Shown here: in pieces, positions 8,508 to 17,068 of the stretch | Position numbering within the stretch: position 1 is the stretch's first letter | Layout: the number at the start of each line of letters is the position of its first letter | NCBI RefSeq assembly: GCF_018304965.1 | Contig: NZ_JAGQED010000013.1 | Coordinates: 43,177 to 107,176 of the forward strand | DNA length: 64,000 bases | From: Collimonas antrihumi | GTDB taxonomy: Bacteria; Pseudomonadota; Gammaproteobacteria; Burkholderiales; Burkholderiaceae_D | Direction: 5' to 3' | Notes under the pieces: model-generated | The model's database searches: none | Seen by the model: only the letters and a program-made list of their open reading frames with translations | What the model was told of the DNA's origin: nothing | Made by a program: the position numbers and the translations under genes

Positions 8508-9474
8508 GGCATCCGATGCCCGTCAATGTGGCCTTGACGGCGTCGTCAAGCGCTGTGTGCGGCTCGCTGCCAAGCAATTTGAGCAGACGGCGGTTATCCA
8601 GCCGCACCGGCTGTCGCCATAGGTAGCTGACCTCGCGCAATTCACGCAATACCGGTACAAAGGGCGAAGCCAGCGGCAGCAGCCACCAGGGAAAGCTTTT
8701 TGCCTTGAGGCCCGGCTGCCCTGTCACGCGGCCGATGGCGGCAACCATTTGCGTACCGTCGGCATCCCAGTGGCCATTCATGTGGAAGGTATCGAAATCA
8801 GCCAGCGCGTCTTCGTGCTCGATCAATTGCATCATGGTCTCGGCGACATCCGGCAGATAAGCCCATTGGTGGCCGATGCCGCGTTTGCCGGGATAGCTGA
8901 CTGCAGTGACCGGCTGGTCCGGCTTGACCAGTCCTTGCGAAAACCAGGCATTGGCCATATGCGGCCCGAAAAAATCGCCGGCGCGCACCACCAGCGCACG
9001 CACTCCGCTTTGGCTGGCAAGTTGCAGCCGCCGCTCCATTTGGACCCGGATCGCGCCCTTGCGGGTGGCTGGATTCTGCGGCGAGGTCTCGCTCAACGTC
9101 GGCAAAACGTCAGGGCCGTAGTTATAGACGGTGCCAGGCAAGACGATGCGGGCGCCGCTGACACGCGCTGCGGCGATGCTGTTTTCTATCATCGGCATCA
9201 CCAGCTGCGCCCAGTTGCGGTATCCCGGCGGATTGACCGCATGCACGATGAGATCCGCACCGTCGGCGGCGGCGACCACGTCCTGCTCATTCATCGCATC
9301 GCCCTGCCGCCAGACGATGCCGTGGCCGAGGTTGCTGCTGCGGTCCTTGGCTACCATCTGATCGGCGCGCCGATGCAGGGCGCGCACCTGCCAGCCGCGT
9401 TGCATCAATGTTCTTGCCATGGCATTGCCAATGCCGCCTGTTGCTCCTAATACCAGCGCTATTTTCTGTTTCAT
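8488..9474 (-). CDS. NAD-dependent epimerase/dehydratase (SDR), C-terminus altered by a MITE
   Basis: 328 residues, ATG at 9474 preceded by GGAGG. An extended SDR with the nucleotide-binding motif GATGGIGNAMA near residue 10, then a Rossmann core (ADLIVHAVNPPGY, later YNYGPD and VVRAGDFFG). The typical YxxxK appears weak or displaced, so catalytic type is uncertain. Its last six residues LGPVNL and the stop codon lie inside the terminal repeat of the MITE-like element, so the native end has been replaced. It is divergent from a LysR regulator, its likely controller. Confidence 0.8.
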   Translation of the reverse strand: MKQKIALVLGATGGIGNAMARTLMQRGWQVRALHRRADQMVAKDRSSNLGHGIVWRQGDAMNEQDVVAAADGADLIVHAVNPPGYRNWAQLVMPMIENSIAAARVSGARIVLPGTVYNYGPDVLPTLSETSPQNPATRKGAIRVQMERRLQLASQSGVRALVVRAGDFFGPHMANAWFSQGLVKPDQPVTAVSYPGKRGIGHQWAYLPDVAETMMQLIEHEDALADFDTFHMNGHWDADGTQMVAAIGRVTGQPGLKAKSFPWWLLPLASPFVPVLRELREVSYLWRQPVRLDNRRLLKLLGSEPHTALDDAVKATLTGIGCLGPVNL

Positions 9475-9545
9475 GAAAATTACCTCCGTAGATTGATTAA
9501 CCCGACGGAATCCAGCGTAACAGTGCTGCCCTTAGTTTAAAATTA

Positions 9546-9561
9546 GCTATCTCAACATAGC
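9546..9561. promoter_or_regulatory. LysR-type T-N11-A box candidate
   Basis: GCTAT-CTCAAC-ATAGC is a 5+5 inverted repeat in the 103-bp gap between the divergent SDR and lysR genes, 17 bp before the lysR start. The position and interrupted dyad fit an autoregulatory LysR site. Confidence 0.5.
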
Positions 9562-9577
9562 CGCTATACATATTTGT

Positions 9578-10477
9578 ATGACCACACAAGAACCTGGATG
9601 GGATCTGTACCGCGCTTTCCTGGCAGTGATGGAAGAAGGCTCGCTGTCCGGCGGCGCCCGGCGCCTGGGATTGACGCAGCCCACCGTCGGCCGTCAGGTA
9701 GAGGCGCTGGAACAGGCGTTGGGCGTCAAATTGTTCACGCGTTCGCAAACCGGGCTGGCGGCCACCGATACCGCGCTGACCTTGCGTCCGTTTGCGGAAA
9801 ACCTGCGCGCCACCGCCAATGCCCTGCGGCGAGCATCGACCGACGCCAGCGCCAGCAGTCATGGCACGGTGCGCATTACGGTATCGGATGTGGTCGGGGT
9901 AGAAGTCTTGCCACCGATCCTGACAACGCTGCGCGAGGCGCATCCCGCCATCAAGATTGAATTGGTGTTGTCGAACCGGACCCAGGATCTGTTGCAACGT
10001 GACGCCGATATTGCGATCCGCATGGTGCAGCCCAGCCAGGCCGCCCTGATCGCGCGCCGGGTTGGCGCCATTCCGCTCGGCCTGTACGCGCACCGGCGTT
10101 ATCTGGAGCAATACGGCATGCCGGCCAGCATTGCCGACCTGAAGAACCATGCGCTGATCGGCTTCGACCAGGAAACCAGTTACATCCGCAACATGCAAAA
10201 GCGCGGCCTGCCGCTGACGCGCGATATGTTCTCGCTATTTACCGACAACCAGCTGGCACAACTGGCGGCGATACGCGCCGGCTATGGCATCGGCATGTGC
10301 CAGGTGGCGCTGGTCAAACGCAATCCGGAGTTGTTGCCGGTGCTGCCGCAAGCAGTCACAAGCGAACTCGAAACCTGGATCGTGATGCATGAGGATTTGC
10401 GCTCCAGCGAGCGCTGCCGGATCGTGTTTGACGCTTTGGTGAGCGGGGTTTCTCGCTATATTGCCGAAGACAACTGA
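9578..10477 (+). CDS. LysR family transcriptional regulator
   Basis: 299 residues, the normal family size. The winged helix-turn-helix is at about 8-66, with EEGSLSGGARRLGLTQPTVG and RQVEALEQALGVKLFTR. The periplasmic-binding-like effector domain follows. It is divergent from the SDR gene, the usual arrangement for a LysR protein and its target. The effector cannot be predicted. Confidence 0.92.
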   Translation: MTTQEPGWDLYRAFLAVMEEGSLSGGARRLGLTQPTVGRQVEALEQALGVKLFTRSQTGLAATDTALTLRPFAENLRATANALRRASTDASASSHGTVRITVSDVVGVEVLPPILTTLREAHPAIKIELVLSNRTQDLLQRDADIAIRMVQPSQAALIARRVGAIPLGLYAHRRYLEQYGMPASIADLKNHALIGFDQETSYIRNMQKRGLPLTRDMFSLFTDNQLAQLAAIRAGYGIGMCQVALVKRNPELLPVLPQAVTSELETWIVMHEDLRSSERCRIVFDALVSGVSRYIAEDN

Positions 10478-10495
10478 ACACGTCACCGTGGCCGA

Positions 10496-11257
10496 TTAGC
10501 GGTAGGCATACCCCAAACCCAGCGACAGATCGCCCGCACGCTGCACTACCAGGTCAATCAGACCCTGCAGTTTATCGGCCGTGATGCGGCTGGCCGGGCC
10601 GGCGATGCCCAAAGCTGCAATCACCACGCCATCGGCATCCATGATCGGCGCCGCAATTGCCACCGCGCCGCTGGATCTTTCACCGTAGGAAACGCTGTAA
10701 CCTTGTGCCAGCACTTGCTGCAGCTCCTGTTCCAGCAATGTGCGGTCGATGATCGTATTGTCGGTGATGCGGGTCAGTGCACTTTCGAACAGCGCTTGCT
10801 GAACCTGCGGCGGCGCATGCGCCAGCAACACCTTGCCGGAGGCGCCCGCATACAACGGCCGCCGGTTGCCGACATCAGTGTGGACCCGCACCGCCTGGGT
10901 CGATTCCCAACGCGCCACGCACACGGTTTCCAAACCATCCCGCACCCGCACCTGGACGTTTTCATTACAGATGCCGCCGATATCGCGCAAATGGCTGCGC
11001 GCCACCCGCACCAGGTTCACCTGCTCCTGGGCGGCGACGCCGAGGTACAGCGCTTTGTAACCCAGGTGATAAGTCGGCGTGTCGCCTTCGCGATGCAACA
11101 GGCCGCGCTGTTCCAGCGTGTACAGCAAGCGGAAGGTGCGCGCCTTGGTATTGCCGGACATGACCGACAGTTCGGTCACGCCATGCCCCGGGCTTTGCGC
11201 GACCAGCAAGAGCAGCGCCAATGCTTCATCTACTGCGGCAACGGTATAGTCGGCCAT
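10496..11257 (-). CDS. IclR family transcriptional regulator
   Basis: 253 residues. An N-terminal helix-turn-helix (about 8-60) has the family features LLLVAQSPGHGVTELS and NTKARTFRLLYTLEQRGLL. The C-terminal effector domain includes ASGKVLLAH and GAVAIAAPIMDADG, typical of IclR. It is the first gene of a minus-strand group that continues upstream with an N-formylglutamate amidohydrolase (16 bp away), a YfcC-type transporter and a porin, so it is the likely regulator of that uptake and degradation set. Confidence 0.9.
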   Translation of the reverse strand: MADYTVAAVDEALALLLLVAQSPGHGVTELSVMSGNTKARTFRLLYTLEQRGLLHREGDTPTYHLGYKALYLGVAAQEQVNLVRVARSHLRDIGGICNENVQVRVRDGLETVCVARWESTQAVRVHTDVGNRRPLYAGASGKVLLAHAPPQVQQALFESALTRITDNTIIDRTLLEQELQQVLAQGYSVSYGERSSGAVAIAAPIMDADGVVIAALGIAGPASRITADKLQGLIDLVVQRAGDLSLGLGYAYR

Positions 11258-11273
11258 GCTATCCAGATTCTAT

Positions 11274-12125
11274 TCAGGTTAATTTGCCGCTAATATACCT
11301 CGACATCTGCCCGGCGAGTTGCGTCAGGTTGTGCTGAAGCGCGGCAAACCCGGCGCTGCGTTCCAGGCTTTGCTCATCCATGTATAAAGCGCGGTTGATT
11401 TCGATCTGGATACTGTATCGCCCGCGTTGCGGATCGCTATAGGCGCGCACCAGTTCGGCGCCGCGATAGGGGTCGTTGATCTTGACTACGTAACCTTGCC
11501 CCTGCAACTGCTGCGCGACCCATTCGGTGAAGGCCGGATCGGCGGCGCTGCCGTCGCGGTCGCCCAGCACAAAATCCGGACGGCGCGCGCCGTTATCGAT
11601 ATTCATGGCATTGCCGACCGATTTCATCGAATGGCAATCGATATGCCAAACCTGGCCGAAGCGGGCGTGTGCGGCGCTGATCAGTTGCTGCAGTTGCGCA
11701 TGGTATGGATCGTAATAGCGTTTGATGCGATGCTGTACTTCGGCGATGCTCAGCTTGCGGTCGTACATCTGCACGCCGGGCAAGGCGTAACGCCGGATCA
11801 AACCCATGCCGGCCTTGCTTTTTTCCGATACCTTCAGCGCTTCAGGCCAGGGCTGGTCGAGCAGTTCCGGATCGATGTCGCTACGGGCGCGGTTGAAATC
11901 GATATAGCTGCGGTGCACGCGCGCCGCCAGCAAGCTTGCGCCAAATTGCGATGCGCCGCTCCATAGCTCATCGACATAGGCATCCCAGCCCGACATCAAC
12001 GCCGCTTCCGGGGCGATGGCTTGCATGTCGGACGGGCAAAAGCGGCTGCTATGCGGTGAATCGAATATCAACGGAATTCGCTTGTCGTCATCGGGTGCGG
12101 TGAGAAAATACGCGTCTTGCATCAT
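11274..12125 (-). CDS. hutG: N-formylglutamate amidohydrolase
   Basis: 283 residues from the ATG at 12125, which follows AAGGA at 6-7 bases; the frame extends without such a site to 12182. Family motifs: PLIFDSPHSSRF near the N-terminus, WDAYVDELW, HRSYIDFNR, and the metal-site segment WHIDCHSMKSVG. The enzyme hydrolyses N-formylglutamate to formate and glutamate, the last step of one histidine degradation route, but the family also acts on other N-acyl amino acids. No other hut genes are near, so the hut name is by family only. It sits between an IclR regulator and a transporter. Confidence 0.83.
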   Translation of the reverse strand: MMQDAYFLTAPDDDKRIPLIFDSPHSSRFCPSDMQAIAPEAALMSGWDAYVDELWSGASQFGASLLAARVHRSYIDFNRARSDIDPELLDQPWPEALKVSEKSKAGMGLIRRYALPGVQMYDRKLSIAEVQHRIKRYYDPYHAQLQQLISAAHARFGQVWHIDCHSMKSVGNAMNIDNGARRPDFVLGDRDGSAADPAFTEWVAQQLQGQGYVVKINDPYRGAELVRAYSDPQRGRYSIQIEINRALYMDEQSLERSAGFAALQHNLTQLAGQMSRYISGKLT

Positions 12126-12195
12126 GGTGATCCTTGAAACTTCTGTGTTCTGTGAAAAACGGCCCGGTCGGCCAGCGGTCAATCAATAACCGCTA

Positions 12196-13620
12196 TCAAT
12201 AGCCGCTAAATACCCCAAACGCCATGACCGCCATCGCCAGTAGCGTAAAAATGGCGAACAACGGGAAAATGAAACGGATCCAGCTGCCGTAACCGACTTT
12301 GCCGGTCGCCAGATAGGCCAGCAACATGCCGGAAGTCGGCGTGATCATGTTGGTCAGGCCGTTGCCGAACAAAAATGCCAGCACCACGCTTTGGCCGCTG
12401 ACGCCGGACAGATGGCCGATCGGGCCCAGGATCGGCATGCTGATCGCGGCTTTGCCGGAGGTCGACGGGATCAGCACGTCAAGCAGCATCTGCACCAGGA
12501 TCATGCCTTCTGCAGCAAAGATCTTGCTGCGTCCTTCGACGATAGACGCCAGGTGATAGATCACGGTGTCCAGCACCAGGCTGTCATGCAGGACGATCTC
12601 GATGGCTTTCGCCAGGCCGATCAGCAAACCCGCCAGCATCATGCCCTTCATGCCTTCGACAAACGCATCGCATGCGGTGCGTACCGACATGCCGGCGACG
12701 ATGGCGATGATGATGCCTTCGAAAATGTAGAAAGCGCCAAGCTGGATGTCGCCCCATTTCCAGGTGCTGGTACCAATCACCAGCACGACGACGCTGGCGC
12801 CAACTACCATCAGCACAAAGCGATGCGACAGCGACAGGCGGCTGTCCTTGCTCAACTCAGCCGGAACGCTGTAACCGGTGCGCTTCACATACAGCAGCAA
12901 ATAGGCGATACCGATCGCCAGGAACAAGACAAACACAAACAGCCGCAAGCCGGCGCCGCTCAACAAAGGTACTTGCACTATCGGCTGGGCGATCACCAGC
13001 GCCAGCGGATTGGTGACCGAGGCCAGATAGCCGATTTTTGCAGCGATCGCCACTAATGCGGTGGCGTACAACGGGCCGAGACCAAGACGCTGCGCCAGGA
13101 TCAGCATCATCGGGATGATCACCAGGTATTCCGAGATCAAACCGAGGAACGTGCTGCCGGCGGCAATCGCCAGCATCAAGACCGGCGTCAGCAGATAGAC
13201 GTTGCCGCCGGTGCGCACCAGTAGCCGGTCGATACCGGCATCCAGTGCGCCGCTCTTGCGCAGCACGCCGAACATGCCGCCGATGAACATGATCATGAAT
13301 ACCAGCGGCGCGCTCTTGGCCAGGCCGGCCGGAATCGCCGCCATCGCCGAGAACAGGCTGGCGGGATAGGCACGTTCGGCGCTGCTGGTTCCCGGACTGG
13401 CGGCAAGCAACGCTGCCAGGTCGCGCTCTTTGGCGATCAGTTGGTAGGTGCCGGGGATCACCAGCTTGGCGTGGCGCTGGAATTGTCCCGAATCCAGGAT
13501 ATAGGTCAGGCCGATGGCAACCAGCATGATCAACAGCATCATCGCAACCGGATGCAGCATCCTGCTTTTGCCATGTGCATCTTGTTTTTGGTCGTCCGTG
13601 TTACTCGTGTTGCCCGTCAT
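12196..13620 (-). CDS. YfcC/DcuD-type inner-membrane carrier
   Basis: 474 residues with about twelve hydrophobic segments after a short polar N-terminus. The segments MIMFIGGMFGVLRKSGALDAGID and STFLGLISEYLVIIPMM, and a C-terminal IPSTSGKAAISMPILGPIG, match the C4-dicarboxylate/YfcC (DUF1576-like, IPR018385) family, which includes amino-acid and dicarboxylate exchangers. It lies between N-formylglutamate amidohydrolase and a porin on the same strand, so a substrate related to N-acyl amino acids is a reasonable guess. Substrate not proven. Confidence 0.8.
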   Translation of the reverse strand: MTGNTSNTDDQKQDAHGKSRMLHPVAMMLLIMLVAIGLTYILDSGQFQRHAKLVIPGTYQLIAKERDLAALLAASPGTSSAERAYPASLFSAMAAIPAGLAKSAPLVFMIMFIGGMFGVLRKSGALDAGIDRLLVRTGGNVYLLTPVLMLAIAAGSTFLGLISEYLVIIPMMLILAQRLGLGPLYATALVAIAAKIGYLASVTNPLALVIAQPIVQVPLLSGAGLRLFVFVLFLAIGIAYLLLYVKRTGYSVPAELSKDSRLSLSHRFVLMVVGASVVVLVIGTSTWKWGDIQLGAFYIFEGIIIAIVAGMSVRTACDAFVEGMKGMMLAGLLIGLAKAIEIVLHDSLVLDTVIYHLASIVEGRSKIFAAEGMILVQMLLDVLIPSTSGKAAISMPILGPIGHLSGVSGQSVVLAFLFGNGLTNMITPTSGMLLAYLATGKVGYGSWIRFIFPLFAIFTLLAMAVMAFGVFSGY

Positions 13621-13719
13621 GCTGATCTCCGTCTACCGTTTTGTAGAATAATCGGCTTTTTTTTGATGCGCAGGCCGGAACTGCTTGTGCCAGCCCGGCC
13701 CGCGCTGTGCTACATCAGC

Positions 13720-14931
13720 TTAGAACTTGTGGCGCAAGCCGACTGTGAACGCTGTTTGCGAGTTATCCGCACCGGGCGCGCCGCCGGTGATGCCCGGGTT
13801 GTACATGTCCGAGGCCCGCAGATTGGCTACGTAGCTGTACAGATCGGTACGTTTCGAGAATGCATAATCCAGCCCCAGGTTGAATTGCGTCAAGCGGCCC
13901 TTGGTGCTGCTGCCGACGAACTCATAACGCGATTGCAACACGCTGCTGACCAGGCGCAGGCTGTCTGAGATGCTGTAGTCGACACCCAGGTCGAACACAT
14001 TGGTGTTGTTGTTGTTGGCGCCACCGGCGGCAAATGGCGCCGCGCCGGCCGCACCCACAAACTTGGCTGCCAGCGGCGCCCGGTTGCCGCCGTAGGTAGC
14101 CAGCGGTTGCAACACTTTGGACCAGGCGCCGAACACGCGCCACGGACCGGCCTTATAGCTAGTGCCCAGCATCCAGGTCTTGATGCAGGTATCGCCCGGA
14201 TGGCCGTAACTCGGTGTGCAACCGGCGCCCAGGGTCGTACCCTGATCGCTGGAGGTGTTGACACCGCCTGACAGAGTGCCGAGTTTCGATTGCCAGTAGC
14301 CGAAGCCGATGCCGAACGGACCGTTGGCATAGTTTGCGCCGAATCCTAACGATTGCCCGGTCGATGTCGAGCCGGCCGTTTCACCGAAACCATAGGTTGC
14401 GTTCAGGACCAGACCCTTGAGCAGCGGCGTGTCATAGCGAATCTGATTGTTGGCGCGATTGCCGCCCACGCGGTCCAGATTGTTATCGTGGACGCCGTTG
14501 ATGAACACGCCGAAATCGTAGACGCTGGAATAGTAGGTCGCCACTTCATCGATGAAGTCTTTACGGCGTCCCAGTTGCACGGTACCGTAATTGCCGGACA
14601 GGCCAACGGTCGAGGTCCGGCCAAACACGAGGCCGCCCTGGCCCGAGGCGCCGGTATCGACAGAAAATCCACCCTCCAGGTTGAACAGGGCTTTCATGCC
14701 GCCGCCCAGATCTTCCACTCCCTTGAAACCGAAACGCGATTGCTGCAAATCGCCGGAATCGACGCTGAAACGGCTGCCGGTACCGCGTGCATTGGCGGCA
14801 GTCGGTGCGGCGATCTTGTTGACGTAGGTGACGCCTGAATCCAAAAGACCGTACACGGTCACATTGGTTTGCGCATGCGCGGCGTAGCTGAAAGCACCAA
14901 GTACTGACAATACAACGATGGACTTCTTCAT
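13720..14931 (-). CDS. Gram-negative general porin (Burkholderia type)
   Basis: 403 residues. Signal peptide MKKSIVVLSVLGAFSYAAHA followed by QTNVTVYGLLDSGVTYV, the canonical start of betaproteobacterial trimeric porins. It contains GSRFSVDSGDLQQSRFGFKG, LGRRKDFIDEVAT (loop 3 region) and ends in VGLRHKF, the terminal phenylalanine needed for BAM-dependent outer-membrane assembly. It is upstream of the carrier and amidohydrolase genes and probably provides outer-membrane entry for the same substrates; the 99-bp gap to the carrier means a separate promoter is possible. Confidence 0.94.
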   Translation of the reverse strand: MKKSIVVLSVLGAFSYAAHAQTNVTVYGLLDSGVTYVNKIAAPTAANARGTGSRFSVDSGDLQQSRFGFKGVEDLGGGMKALFNLEGGFSVDTGASGQGGLVFGRTSTVGLSGNYGTVQLGRRKDFIDEVATYYSSVYDFGVFINGVHDNNLDRVGGNRANNQIRYDTPLLKGLVLNATYGFGETAGSTSTGQSLGFGANYANGPFGIGFGYWQSKLGTLSGGVNTSSDQGTTLGAGCTPSYGHPGDTCIKTWMLGTSYKAGPWRVFGAWSKVLQPLATYGGNRAPLAAKFVGAAGAAPFAAGGANNNNTNVFDLGVDYSISDSLRLVSSVLQSRYEFVGSSTKGRLTQFNLGLDYAFSKRTDLYSYVANLRASDMYNPGITGGAPGADNSQTAFTVGLRHKF

Positions 14932-15096
14932 GAATTACTCCTCCCGGTTGAAAAAAATTCAATGGCGGCTCGGGTCGAACGGCGCTTCTTTTTCCAGGTG
15001 TTCTGAAAATCAAAGGTCGGTCCCGGCCGCTCTAATGTTTCATCTAACAAAACAGCGTATTGATATATGAAACAATGGTAGAGGCGAAATTTTTCC

Positions 15097-15315
15097 ATGT
15101 CAATCGCAATTTCAATCGCAACGACTGAAAGACCGGGTTGGCGCTATGAGGATTTGTTGTGCGTGGCGTACAACAGAGATGCGAATGAGGGAATTGAAAA
15201 TCCGCCGCTCCTCACCCGCGCTCAAGTCCAGTCAGAACTGGCAAGGGCTCGCGCTGCCGGAGAACTCGATTTTGCCGGCTCACAATATCCGCTTGAAGCA
15301 AATACTGGTAATTGA
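15097..15315 (+). pseudogene. DUF4148-like small protein, probably a remnant
   Basis: 72 codons. The C-terminal half LTRAQVQSELARARAAGELD then FAGSQYPLE is a typical DUF4148 repeat, a motif of small secreted Burkholderiales proteins of unknown role. Those normally begin with a signal peptide, whereas here the first 35 residues are polar and unrelated. This suggests the 5' part was lost or replaced. The frame ends 25 bp before a dispersed repeat. Confidence 0.5.
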
Positions 15316-15340
15316 TTGAAGGCCGGCGACCGCCAACCTT

Positions 15341-15455
15341 GTAGGGTGGGCATTTTACCCACGCGTGAACTCACTCCGCGCAAATGACTTCTTTTGTGTC
15401 GCGTAAGCCGCACTTCGGATATCGCGGTAACGCGTGGGCAAAGTGCCCACCCTAC
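15341..15455. repeat. paired-hairpin dispersed repeat, copy 2
   Basis: Begins GTAGGGTGGGCA and ends TGCCCACCCTAC; inner ends are CCCACGCGTGA and GGTAACGCGTGGG. The left hairpin is degenerate (CATTTTACCC). The interior shares CGGATATCGCGGTAAC with the reverse complement of copy 1. It lies between a plus-strand remnant and a convergent MocR gene. Confidence 0.8.
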
Positions 15456-15481
15456 GACACCGGCTGGCGCAATAAGAACTC

Positions 15482-16912
15482 CTAGCCGGCTGTTGCCAAG
15501 TTGCGGAAGAAATCGGAGAGCTTAGGCAGATCCGAGAAAGCGACATTAAAACGGAACCAGGGATGTTCAGGTTCCGACACATAAAAGAACTCTCCCGGCG
15601 CCAGCCAGATACCTTCTTTCAAGGCTTGATCGCCGATTTCCTTGGCGCTTAATGTCGTGCGCTGCATCCTGGCCCAATAAAACATGCCGCCCCGCAGCGG
15701 CCCGAACGGCAGCAAACCCGCATCTTCCAACCGGGCGCTGACTTGCGCTTGCGCGGTGAGCAACGTGCTGGCCAGGCGCTCGACGTGGCGCCGGTGATGG
15801 CCTTCGGTCAGCGCGTTGTAGACCAGGCGTTCGGTAATTTCGGAATTGGTCAGCGTCAATACCATCTTGGTGCGCGCAAACTCCTTGGCGAGATCGCTCT
15901 GGCAGACGATGAAACCCAGCCGCAACGATGGCGCGATGGTTTTGGAGAAGCCGCTGACATAAATTACCCGCCGCAAGCCATCCAGCGCAGCCAGCATGGG
16001 ATCGGTAGGTTGCGCCAGTTCGCGGTACAAATCGTCTTCCACCACCCAGAAGCCATGCCGCTCGGCAGCTTGCAATACCCGCATCGCACAGGCCGGGGTA
16101 TAGGTGGTTCCGGTCGGATTTTGCAGGACCGGATTGGTAAAGAAAATCTTCGGCCGATGAAGCTGCGCCAGTTCTTCCAGCTGCTCAAGATCGACCCCGC
16201 TCACAGTGCGCCGCACGCCGACCACATGGATATTGGCCAGCCGCAGCATGGCGATCAGGTTGCAATAACCGGGCTCTTCAATGAACACGGTATCGCCCGG
16301 CTTGACCAAGGTGCGCATGATCAAGTCCAGCGCCTGGGTTACGCCGTGAGTAGTTATCACCTGGTCCGGACCGATATCGAGCGACCAGTTGGCGAACGAT
16401 TTAGCGATGGTTTGCCGCAACGGGCCGTAGCCGAACGGATGGCCGTAGCCAACCTGCTGGGCGCCGGGTGACCGGATGATGCGCCGCTCGGCTGCGTGCA
16501 AACCCTCGCCATCCAGCATGCTGCTCGGCAGCCAGCCGCAACCGGCTTTGATGGGCACTCGTTCGTCGGCAAACACTTCAGAAAACAGCCACGCCGAATC
16601 GATCACCGGATTGAGGCGGATGGCTGGCATGTCACTGATTTCCGGTAGCTCGCGCTTGGCGATGAAGAAGCCGGAACCACGCCGCGCAATCAGCATGCCG
16701 CTGGCCACCAGGCGCTCATAGGCTTCGACAATAGTCGAATTGCTAACGCCTTGTTCCAACCCGAATTGACGGATCGACGGCAGGCGTTCGCCCGGCCGCA
16801 GCTTGCCGTTTTCGATCATCCGGCTCAAGCCGGCGACTATCTGTTCGACCAGGCCCAGCGCGGATTGCGGCTGCAGCAGCGAGGGAAAGCGTGAAACTTG
16901 TGGTTCAGTCAT
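15482..16912 (-). CDS. MocR-type regulator (GntR HTH fused to aminotransferase fold)
   Basis: 476 residues. A GntR-type winged helix (about 20-85: LRPGERLPSIRQFGLEQGVS, NSTIVEAYERLVASGML) is joined to a fold-type I PLP domain with HGVTQALDLIMRTLVKPGD, NPTGTTYTP and the PLP lysine in SGFSKTIAPSLRLGF near residue 322. MocR proteins sense PLP-bound amines or amino acids and activate adjacent catabolic genes. It is divergent from an omega-amino acid aminotransferase gene, with repeated ATACACTT motifs between them, so control of that operon is likely. Confidence 0.92.
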   Translation of the reverse strand: MTEPQVSRFPSLLQPQSALGLVEQIVAGLSRMIENGKLRPGERLPSIRQFGLEQGVSNSTIVEAYERLVASGMLIARRGSGFFIAKRELPEISDMPAIRLNPVIDSAWLFSEVFADERVPIKAGCGWLPSSMLDGEGLHAAERRIIRSPGAQQVGYGHPFGYGPLRQTIAKSFANWSLDIGPDQVITTHGVTQALDLIMRTLVKPGDTVFIEEPGYCNLIAMLRLANIHVVGVRRTVSGVDLEQLEELAQLHRPKIFFTNPVLQNPTGTTYTPACAMRVLQAAERHGFWVVEDDLYRELAQPTDPMLAALDGLRRVIYVSGFSKTIAPSLRLGFIVCQSDLAKEFARTKMVLTLTNSEITERLVYNALTEGHHRRHVERLASTLLTAQAQVSARLEDAGLLPFGPLRGGMFYWARMQRTTLSAKEIGDQALKEGIWLAPGEFFYVSEPEHPWFRFNVAFSDLPKLSDFFRNLATAG

Positions 16913-16921
16913 GGCGTCTTC

Positions 16922-16985
16922 AAGTGTATTCAGTACAGTTTGTCATTCACAACAATACACTTTCTACGATTTGTATCAAGTGTAT
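16922..16985. promoter_or_regulatory. three ATACACTT motifs between mocR and aminotransferase genes
   Basis: AAGTGTAT occurs at 16922-16929 and 16978-16985 and its complement ATACACTT at 16955-16962. The last two form an inverted pair separated by 15 bases. The cluster begins 10 bp from the mocR start and covers its promoter region, matching the direct/inverted repeats bound by MocR regulators. Confidence 0.6.
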
Positions 16986-17068
16986 CTAACAATCTGGGTT
17001 GTAACTGCAATAATCGGCGCTATGGTCAAACCCCGTCAACCAGCGCCACCACCACCAGCGAAGCCACT

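Noticed and set aside
9497..10198. 233-codon minus-strand frame
   Set aside because: Antisense to the clear LysR gene, no motif.
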